The notes beneath the pieces were generated by a model. That model searched no databases, was not told the DNA's origin, and saw only the letters and a program-made list of their open reading frames with translations. From Baffinella frigidus (lineage: Eukaryota > Cryptophyceae > Cryptomonadales > Baffinellaceae): a stretch of 14,513 nt of DNA. Shown one piece after another: positions 7,895-14,513 of the stretch (positions are counted from its first letter, which is position 1; every line of letters begins with the position of its first letter). The translations under genes and the position numbers were made by a program. Where the stretch lies: NCBI GenBank assembly GCA_026770585.1, contig MU646364.1, positions 779,362-793,874 of the forward strand, given 5' to 3'.

Positions 7895-9640
7895 TGAACC
7901 CTTAACTCTTAAACCTTCATCCTCAACCCTACACCCCAAACACGAAACCATGAAACCTAAACCCTAAACCCTGAACCCTGGACAATAAAACCTGATCCCT
8001 AAACCCTAAAACCCAAGCACCCAACTCAAAACCTTGAACCCTAAAACCCTAAACCCCGGGCACTAACCATTCAGCCCTGAACCTGAACCCTGAACCCTGA
8101 ACCCTGAACCCTGAACCCTGAACCCTGAACCCTGAACCCTGGGCTCCAAACCCTAAACCCTGAACCCAAACCCTAAACCCTAAACCCTACAAACTGAACG
8201 CATAACCCTCAGCCCTCAAAACTAAACCCTAAACCCAACACCAAATTCTGCATCCTAAATCTGAATCCTTAAACTCTAAAACCTCAAACCTACCACCTAA
8301 TTCCAAAGCTCCCGACCCAATTTCCTAAACCCTGAACTCACAACCTTCAACCCCAACACCCAAATACCAAACCCCAAACCCCAAATTCTCCAAAACCTAA
8401 AACCTAAACCCTAGACCAAACTCCAGCTTCTAGACCTAAGACCCTAAATCCTAAACCAAATCCCAAACCATAGTGGACGTGACTGAGTGAACGTGACCTG
8501 TGTAAAGTCACTCCGGGATCCTACATGGGGTAATATCCTAAACCCGAAGACCTAAATCCGAAACCTTGGACACAAAACCTTGTACCATTAACCCTAAACA
8601 CAGAACCCCACATCTTTAACCCTGAACCCTAAATCCCCAAATTCCAAACCCAAAATACTAAATTCCTCAAACATAAACCCTAGACCCTAAACCCTAAACC
8701 CTAATTCCTAAACCCTAAACCCTAAACCCTAAACCCTGAACTCTAAACCCTTAAACCTGAACCCTCAACCCTTAACCCGAAAACCAAAAACCGAAACTTT
8801 GGACACGAAACCTTAAACTATGAACCCTAAACGCAAAATCCCATATCCATCAAACCCTCAACCCTGAGCCCCAATTCCTGCATCCGAAACCCAAAAATCT
8901 GAGCCTTGAACCTGTGACCTGAACCCTGAACCCTAATCACAAAACACTCAACCCCAACCCTAAACCTCAAACCTTAAAACCCTGAATTCTAAACCCGAAA
9001 CCCGAAACCCGAAACCCGAAACCCTAATCCCTCAACCCTCCACCTTCAACACACAGCTCTTAACTCTGAAATCATCTAAATGCTCAACCCTAAAGCCTTA
9101 CCCGTAAACCCTAAACCGTAAACCCAAACCCTTAACCCTTAACCCCAAACCCTTAACCCTTAACCCTAACCCTTAAACCCTTAACCCCTGTGGACGGGCC
9201 AAACCCTGAACCTTGAATTCTAACTCCCTCAACCCTCAACCCTCAACCCTCAACCCTGAAGCCTCAATCCTCTACTTTCAACCCTCAAACCTTAATCCTG
9301 AATCCTCAACGCAAAGCCCTCAACAGTCAACCACGAACCCTAAACCCTAAACCCTAAACCCTAAACCCAAACACTTAAACCGAAACCCTCAACCTCAAAA
9401 CCTAAACCATGAACCCTGAACCCTGAACCCTGAACCCTGAACCCCCAAACCCTAAACCCCAAACCCCAACCCTAGACCCTAAATCCTAAACCCTACACCA
9501 GAAACCCTGACCCCTGAATTCTAAACCCTGCACCCTACACCCTACACCCTAAACCTTAAACCCTCATTCCTCAACTCCACACCCTCAACTCTAAATCCTA
9601 AACCCCAAACCCTCAACCCTCAACCCCTAAACACCTAAGT
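7895..9640 (-). repeat. 1.7-kb degenerate telomere-like heptamer array (CCCTAAA on +)
   Basis: Nearly the whole stretch consists of 6-8-nt units related to CCCTAAA: CCCTGAA, CCCTCAA, CCCGAAA, CCCTTAA, CCCTACA and CCCTAAA. Variants cluster in short homogeneous blocks, for example CCCTGAA at 8086-8140, CCCGAAA at 8995-9022, CCCTTAA at 9128-9185, CCCTCAA at 9233-9257 and CCCTAAA at 8690-8740. A unique interruption lies at 8472-8535 and a small one at 9188-9200. No gene is present. This is interstitial or subtelomeric repeat DNA, with TTTAGGG on the minus strand. Confidence 0.93.
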
Positions 9641-10257
9641 TGATGGGCCCTCCTCAGGTTAAACATAGTTGACTTTCTCTATATCTGTTGACGTTGGAGG
9701 CAGGCCGCACCGGGGGAGGGACGGGTCCTAGACGAGGTTCTCACGGGGGAGCGCGTGTTTGTTCGAAGTGACGTGGTGGTAATTGAACTGTGTGTGTGTG
9801 TGCGTGTGGGTTGGTGTGTGTGTGTGCTTGCGCTTGTGTCTGCGTGGTGTGTGTCCTGGTGTGCTTTGTGTGTGTGCATACGCGCGCGACGATGCCGCGG
9901 CGTTTCTTGATCACGAGACCACCTCGGAAAGAAATCAACAGAACGCAGACCCCACTTGATCCCGCCCGAGTCCCTCCAGACCCCTCACCCAGGCAGAGCT
10001 TCTCGCACCTATTGTCAGCTACTCATTCCCACCTCCGCCTGCCCCCCGCCACGATCCCCGACGCTGCCCCATCCGCCCTGCTCTCGAGCGTCTTGCTCTG
10101 CCCGCCCTGCTCTCCTCACACCAAACCCGGAGCCGTCCAGGGACCATCTGCTCTCCCGGCCCCTTCTCCCTCCCGCCCCATCCTCCCGCCCCACCTCCTG
10201 CCGCACGCCTACGCCGCGCCGTCAAAACCTAAAGGTAGAGACTCACCACTGCGCGCA
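9641..10257. other. GT-rich and C-rich non-coding stretch
   Basis: A GT-rich low-complexity tract spans about 9788-9885. From about 9950 to 10210 the + strand is C-rich and poor in stops, so several frames stay open together, with Pro/Ser/Arg-rich translations that match nothing I recognise. I see no supported gene. Confidence 0.5.
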
Positions 10258-10447
10258 GCCTGAACCCTGAACCCTGAACCCAGAACTCCAAACCCTGAAC
10301 CCTGAACCCTGAACCCTCCACCCTCCACCATCCACCCTGCACCCTCCACTCTCCACTCTCCACCCTACACCCTAAACCCGAAAGCCTACACCCTACACCC
10401 TACACCCTACATCCTAAACCCTACACCATGAACCCTCAACCCTTCAG
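10258..10447 (-). repeat. Second telomere-like heptamer block (CCCTAAA/CCCTACA/CCCTCCA on +)
   Basis: Units of CCCTGAA, then CCCTCCA, then CCCTACA run for about 190 nt in the same orientation as the main array. Each variant again occurs in its own sub-block. Confidence 0.9.
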
Positions 10448-10962
10448 TGTACCTCCCACACCCTCATGAATCATCATTCGGTCGACATGTTTGCTCGCAG
10501 GGATTTCGGTTGTAACAATCATTGAAAGTCCTTAAATGTTTTTATGCCCCTTTATCTTTTTGATGTTTTCGTGTGCAGCTCGACAGGCTCCCATTTCTTT
10601 TGAATTCAAGTGCCTGAAAAATCATCGGTACATTTTGCTTTGTTTCGCGTTGTCTCCTGGCGGGATTTTTGCCGCGAAAAATGGTTCACCACGAGAGCGC
10701 CACCTTTTCTCCGATTTCTACAAGATACATTGACAGCGTAGCTCGCCCTTGCCAGAGTGGAGTTTTGCTTGATTTACAAAAAAACCTGAAGAAGGCCGCC
10801 ATGTTTGCTCAGCAAAGCAAAGCGCATGCAGACATGACGGGCTGTAATCTCGCGCAGAATGTCACATGTTCGAAAATCTCAACATCCGGCTGCCAACACT
10901 AGCAGAAGCCCTTCATTGATTCGAACACATAAACAACGCCCCCTCCCATGAGGTTGATGGGT
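10448..10962. other. AT-richer intergenic stretch
   Basis: No convincing coding frame. It would contain the 3' UTR of the minus-strand gene that ends at 10963. TTTTTGCCGCGAAAAA at about 10666-10681 is near-palindromic and resembles an E2F-type site, but no start of a gene is recognised beside it. No minus-strand AATAAA is seen; a minus-strand TGTAA lies near 10775. Confidence 0.45.
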
Positions 10963-12374
10963 CTAATGCGAGGAAGCGCGGGCAGACAGGAACGCCGGGT
11001 CCCGGAGCACGTCATCGTAGGCGCGCAGCAGCGCCGTGCGGACCTGCCTCCCGGGGAAACACACCGCGCCGTCACCCTTCTTTCAGAAACCCGCGCCTCT
11101 CGCCGCCACCCTGTTTTACTACACCCACATCTCCTGGCGCCCCGCGGAATGGAGGTTGACCTACCTGGCTGGTGCGTGCCGCACATAGGGCGCTGTCAGG
11201 CCCCGTTCTGGAAAGCAGCGCCCAGCCTATCTCGCGCACATTTGTGTCTCCTGATTCACTGCCCCAGGTCACGTGCCCCTTCGCACAATGACCCCACACA
11301 GTGTCGGAGTTTCCCTCTACCCACAGCACCACGCGCAACCCCGCGCCACGTGAACACGTGCACAACTCTCTCGCTCGCTCGCTCGCTCGCTCGCTCTCTC
11401 GCTATCTTTCTGTCTCCCTCTGTCTCTCTCTCTGACTCTCTGTCGCACGCCACCGACGAGGTGCGCTACCGAGTGGCTCGCAGTGTCAGGACCCAGTCTA
11501 GGACGAGCCCGCCTCGGGCCGTTACATGGACTGTACGCGGGGTAAATCGCCACAGGCGGAGGGCGTGGGGGAGAGGATGAGGAGGTACCGGGGCAGAGCG
11601 TTTCATGAGCTCCAGCTGCTGGTCGCGATACTCGATGCGCCCCTCTGCTGTCTCAATCTGCCCCAGGCCCGCCCGCGCCATAAGTATACATCTCACATAT
11701 ACGTCGATTATTTTACTCAAAAACGAAGTGGTCATTTTAGACCCCCTCAACGCACGCCACTTAAGATATATCAAAATATAGTTCTCTCAGCGTGGCAACG
11801 ATACAGATATATCGTGCCCCGCACTCAACCCCCCCCGCACCCGGTGCGTCCACGGCGCCTCTTTGTACGAAGAGGCGGCGCGGCTCCCATCTGGCAGCAG
11901 GTTTGGGGGTTTCCGTAGTCCCGCTCAGCTGTACTTGTTCAATAAAGCAACTCTCTCTCCCTTCTGGCAGCCGCGGTCTTTGCATAGCACAAGTGCAGAC
12001 CCAATCTCTTCTTTTCTCCCGCGCGGTTCGTCTAGCGGTGGTTTCGTTTGAGTTTCGTTGGCCGCCACCAGACCAGCACAGTCTTTCTTGGTGGTGCAGG
12101 GAGGCGCAGCGCAATGCTATCCGCGGTCACTTTCCCCTGCATTCCGATTTTCTAACAACCTGGATTCTGCGATTTGATGGGGTTCCCTCGAATACATGTG
12201 ATGAATGGTATGCGATGGAGGGGCGACCTTGACGGGGGCGAGGTGGAAGGCAGAGGCGTCGTAGGGCGACGCGGCCACGTCCAGCCGCCGCGCCGCCAGG
12301 CTCACCTACAGTGCCCCCACCCTCTCAGTTCCACAAAGTGGCCTTCTCTCTCTCTCTCTCTCTCTCTCTCGCTC

Positions 12375-12413
<39 letters not shown>

Positions 12414-13618
12414 CTCTATCTGTTGACTCTCCCGGCGCCTCTCCTCGATCCCGCCTGGCACGCCCCCCCTCAGCAGCTGGCCCTCCGAGGGCCAGCAGGC
12501 TCTCAGCCTCCACTCGCTCGAGTGAGACACAGTTTCCCCTTTCGCGGGTGTGTGGCGAGGAGCAGCTGCTCCTCGGGTGGGAAGATGACGCGGGGACGCG
12601 AGAGGAGGCAATCTCCTCCCGAGAGCTGCTTCGCTAGCCTCGGGCACCAGGCCATGCGTGCACACCATACACCGGTTTCCTCATCTCTTGGCCACGCGAA
12701 AAGAAGGCACCAGTGCCAAATGTTAACAATGCTGGCACTAAATAGTCAATTCTTTATCATTGTTTCTGTCTTTTCGTGGCCATGAGATGTGAAAAGCGCT
12801 CTAGCCTGGCGGCACAGCGCTGCGCGAGAACACGTCCACTACTAACGGGAGGCCGGACTTCTCAGAAACCACGCACCCCACCAAAGGTTGGGCTAGGCTG
12901 CTGAGTAGCAGGGTTGGGTTGGCTTCGGGCAACCTAGCTCTGCCTCCGGTAATCTGGGCCCCTCATTGAATACATTTAGCTCGGGAATCCGTGCAACCGA
13001 TCAGGTACAAAGAGCATCAAAAGTATATTCACAGATGAGCGCAGATGAACTTCGGCAGAGGCAGGACTCGAGAGCCAGGACTCGACTCTCGAATGGAGGG
13101 AGACGAGGAGCGCAGAGGTGCGTGGCCCGCTTCAAGAGAGCCTCGGGCAAGAAAGCAGTGCACGCTGAGTGAAACGCGCTGAGTGAAATTCAGGAGAGGT
13201 GTACCACACGAGGCCACCCATGCGAACAGCATAAACGACTATTTTAAACGTGTGTAGTAATTTTCATTAAAAATTGGTCACGTGGCGCCCGCTTTTCGGG
13301 CGCCACGTGACCAATTGCTAACTTTTGGAGTATTTCCTGGGCAATAATCCAATAATTGACTTAGGAATGTGTTCGCATTGATGGCCTCGTGTGGTAGGGA
13401 ACCTTGAGGGCGGCGTTCTCTGAATCCACGCCCACCAAATGTTGGGTTGAGGGTGCTGAGTAGCAGGGTTGGGTTCTGTTCGGGCACAACCTCAAGGGCG
13501 TCCGCGAGAAGGTTGGAGGGGATGAAGGGCACGATCTTCATAGCGATCTTGAGGAGGTCCATCGACGCATGCACGCACGCCGGGTTCTCCAGCCGCATTT
13601 GGTCCTCCCTCTCCAGCC
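10963..13618 (-). CDS. C-terminal exons of a eukaryotic homologue of the bacterial '3-methyladenine DNA glycosylase'-labelled family (5' part missing)
   Basis: Four minus-strand exons join in frame: 13618-13491 (starting with the last two bases of a codon), 12305-12228, 11657-11589 and 11043-10963 (stop TAG at 10965-10963). They encode about 117 residues: EDQMRLENPACVHASMDLLK and the segment ending PSNLLADALE, then VSLAARRLDVAASPYDASAF ending LAPVK, then IETAEGRIEYRDQQLELMKR ending SAP, then VRTALLRAYDDVLRDPAFLS. The order and spacing match what I recall of an actinobacterial family of about 300 residues (motifs Q-P-x-C-x-H-A-x-MDLYKW, LDMRASPYDL, VETPEGRAEY, RAAPLR). The enzymatic label is a database habit; activity here is unproven. 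The N-terminal two thirds are not found before the right-hand repeats, so the gene is either truncated or continues past the window. All inner joins are GT-AG, phase 0. Confidence 0.75.
11044..11588 (-). other. Last intron of the minus-strand gene, with (CGCT)n and paired CACGTG sites
   Basis: The intron is bounded by GTACCT and GGAGGCAG on the minus strand. Inside lie a (TCGC)n tract at about 11370-11394, a pyrimidine tract on + to 11450, and two CACGTG sites separated by 2 nt (11347-11352 and 11355-11360), with a third at 11270-11275. A plausible-looking minus frame at 11072-11365 is treated as intronic because skipping it restores the family alignment. Confidence 0.65.
11658..12227 (-). 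other. Intron between the LAPVK and IETAEG exons
   Basis: The intron is bounded by GTCGCC and TGGGGCAG on the minus strand, 570 nt. An 8-bp hairpin (11856-11863 with 11870-11877) and a + strand AATAAA at 11941-11946 lie inside; no coding segment is recognised. Confidence 0.65.
12344..12408 (+). repeat. (CT)n microsatellite, interrupted
   Basis: Two CT dinucleotide tracts (12344-12370 and about 12377-12408) separated by GCTCGAT. In the minus-strand transcript this is (GA)n, placed only 40 nt from the acceptor at 12306. Confidence 0.9.
12556..12575. repeat. 20-bp perfect palindrome
   Basis: CGAGGAGCAGCTGCTCCTCG reads the same on both strands, centred on CAGCTG. A further stem, GCTGGCCCT / AGGGCCAGC with a 3-nt loop, lies close by at 12476-12496. 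Confidence 0.85.
12682..12789. repeat. Nested foldback element, about 108 bp
   Basis: The outer arms (12682-12703 and 12770-12789) pair over about 20 bp with one mismatch and a 2-nt gap. Inside them AGTGCCA (12712-12718) pairs with TGGCACT (12733-12739) around GTTAAC. The AT-rich interior differs from its surroundings. This resembles a small foldback or MITE-like insertion; no flanking target duplication is clear. Confidence 0.7.
12862..12935 (-). repeat. Duplicated exon-intron boundary, copy 1
   Basis: On the minus strand about 70 nt starting ...AG/GTTGCCCGAAGCC closely match the true donor region at 13490-13417 (GAG/GTTGTGCCCGAACAG), including the shared stretch CCAACCCTGCTACTCAGCA. It lies inside the intron started by copy 2. 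Confidence 0.75.
13202..13396. repeat. 195-bp foldback element with 27-bp terminal inverted repeats
   Basis: The outer arms 13202-13228 and 13370-13396 are inverted copies with 25 of 27 matches. Near the centre lies a perfect 20-bp hairpin, 13272-13291 with 13297-13316, and a 5-nt CTTTT loop; each arm of that hairpin holds CACGTG. Both inverted repeats share almost the same centre (13299 and 13294). There is no coding capacity. It looks like a foldback or MITE-type element inserted in the intron. Confidence 0.85.
13417..13492 (-). repeat. Duplicated exon-intron boundary, copy 2 (active donor)
   Basis: This copy carries the inferred donor GAG/GTTGTG after the LADALE codons. Its ACCCAACCC and CCCTCAACCC units are telomere-like on the sense strand, as in the kinesin introns. 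Confidence 0.7.
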
Positions 13619-13959
13619 CTGCACGTGATAATCCACAAACGGCTCCCATCTCAATCAGGTGTTCCACACACGGCTCCACTACTAGACTGAGACGGTCTAG
13701 CTCGGCGCCGGGGGGCGCGTCAAACCGGGAGGGAGGGTGGGGGGGGGGAGGGGGCAGGGTCGGCGCGCGCAGCGTGAGGCACACGGTACCACCAAGCTGA
13801 ATGCAAGCTGGATGCAAGCAACATGTGTGGACACGCGGCATCGAAAGGCCAGGTAGCGCGAAGATCCTCGTGCGCCTGCGGGCCCGAGGACGGAGGGAGG
13901 CACGGCATCGAGACTGCTGCGCCCGGGTGGCTATCTTGCTCTGCTTGGTTCAGGTGTTG
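13619..13959. other. Stretch upstream of the first visible minus-strand exon
   Basis: The minus frame stays open through much of this stretch, but its codons (CTA, GTA, AGT) differ from those of the exon, and no family motif (such as the expected H-F-D-A-x-R-F-F region) appears. I read it as intron or non-coding DNA. A G-run lies at 13738-13754 on +. Confidence 0.5.
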
Positions 13960-14192
13960 GGGGTCGGAGATGGTGTAGGTTTTGGGTGTAGGTTTTGGGG
14001 TTTGGGGTTGGGGGTAGGAGCGGTGTAGGATTGGGGGTAGGAGCGGTGTAGGGTGTGGGGTTTCGGGTTTGGGGTTTGGGGTTTAGGGTGTAGGGTTTAG
14101 GGTTGAGTTTGGGATTCAGGGATTAGGGTTTAGGGTTTAGAGTTTGGGGTTCAGGGTTTAGGGTTCAAGGTTTAGGGTTTAGGGTTTAGGGT

Positions 14193-14224
<32 letters not shown>

Positions 14225-14513
14225 GGTGTAGGGTTGAGGATTTGGGGTTGTGGTTTAGGGTTGAGGGCTCAGGGTTTGGGCTTTGGCATTTAGGGTTTAG
14301 GGTTTAGGATTTAGCGATTAGGGTTCAGGGTTCAGGGTTTAGGGTTTAGGGTTGAGTGTTTAGGGTTTAAAGTTCAGGGTTTAGGGTTTAGGGTTTAGGG
14401 TTTGGGGTTTAGGAGTTAGGGGTTAGGGGTTAGGGTTTAGGGTATAGGGTTTAGGTTATAGGGTTTGGGGTTTAGGGTTTAGGGTTTAGGGTTTAGGGTT
14501 TAGGGTTTAGGGT
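13960..14513 (+). repeat. TTTAGGG telomere-like array, perfect at the right edge
   Basis: The left part is degenerate (GGTGTAGG, GGGGTTT, GGGTTGA); a 20-nt unit with GGGGGTAGGAGCGGTGTAGG occurs twice near 14009 and 14033. Purity rises to the right: GGGTTGA is homogeneous at about 14190-14225, and the last ~43 nt are perfect TTTAGGG units. The G-rich strand runs 5' to 3' toward the window end, as at a right chromosome end. Confidence 0.9.

Larger units (their letters stand above)
12306..13490 (-). other. 1.2-kb intron carrying foldback elements and microsatellites
   Basis: The intron is bounded by GTTGTG and CACTGTAG on the minus strand. It contains the 13202-13396 and 12682-12789 foldbacks, a 20-bp palindrome at 12556-12575, CT tracts at 12344-12408, and an internal second copy of its own first ~70 nt. 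It is far longer than the 119-291-nt introns of the kinesin gene, consistent with growth by insertion. Confidence 0.65.

Noticed and set aside
7895-9640. CRISPR-like or minisatellite gene array
   Set aside because: The units are 6-8 nt without spacers and match the plant-type telomere heptamer; the genomic context is eukaryotic.
9790-10263. Pro-rich open frame(s) in the C-rich stretch
   Set aside because: All three + frames are open because stop codons are rare in C-rich DNA; the start is the GT repeat and the end runs into heptamer repeats.
11072-11365. Minus-strand frame with ESGDTNVREIGWALL as an extra exon
   Set aside because: Joining SAP directly to VRTALLRAYDD fits the family better and uses good splice signals; the extra segment has no family match.
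11589-11681. Minus-strand ATG at 11681 as a first exon (MARAGLGQIETAEG)
   Set aside because: The acceptor GGGGCAG just before ATT joins this exon to LAPVK upstream and restores the family motif V-E-T-P-E-G-like spacing, so MARAGLGQ is intronic.
13202-13396. Reading the perfect hairpin as a bacterial intrinsic terminator
   Set aside because: There is no T-run after the stem, and the surroundings are eukaryotic intron DNA with a further outer inverted repeat.
13619-13841. Upstream extension of the minus-strand exon (AELDRLSLVVEPCVEHLIEM)
   Set aside because: Codons are unlike the neighbouring exon, there is no family motif, and an acceptor ending GTGCAG lies directly before the conserved part.

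Overview
The window looks like nuclear DNA of a unicellular eukaryote, most likely a photosynthetic protist. It carries spliced genes with GT-AG introns, GC-rich codon use in the exons, long low-complexity tracts, and extensive arrays of the plant/algal-type telomere heptamer (CCCTAAA / TTTAGGG) and its variants. A cryptophyte or another alga that stores starch outside the plastid stroma would fit, but this is inference; the sequence contains no species marker.

Layout. (1) 1-1350: no convincing gene; a stretch with inverted and direct repeats lies upstream of the main gene. (2) 1494-6409, + strand: one complete nine-exon gene for a kinesin-14 type motor of about 1,092 residues. Its N-terminus is a CBM20-like starch/glucan-binding domain, followed by a coiled coil, a full motor domain, a second coiled coil and an acidic-then-basic tail with a KEN motif and a CDK-type TPKK site. 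A polyadenylation signal follows at 6631. (3) 6640-7700: no gene; short hairpins and complementary (CT)n and (GA)n tracts. (4) 7725-9640: about 1.9 kb of degenerate telomere-like heptamers, G-rich on + for the first ~90 nt and C-rich on + for the rest. (5) 9640-10960: GT-rich and C-rich non-coding DNA and a second, smaller heptamer block. (6) 10963-13618, - strand: the last four exons of a spliced gene whose product matches the C-terminal part of a bacterial protein family usually labelled '3-methyladenine DNA glycosylase'. Its introns hold foldback elements, microsatellites and a duplicated splice-donor region. (7) 13960-14513: TTTAGGG-type repeats that become perfect at the right edge, suggesting a subtelomere or telomere, or else a further repeat-filled intron.

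The main biological point is the CBM20-kinesin: the architecture suggests a minus-end-directed microtubule motor that tethers to starch or another glucan, possibly under cell-cycle control. The main genomic point is that telomere-like heptamers occur both as large arrays and inside the introns of both genes, always with the C-rich strand in the sense direction.
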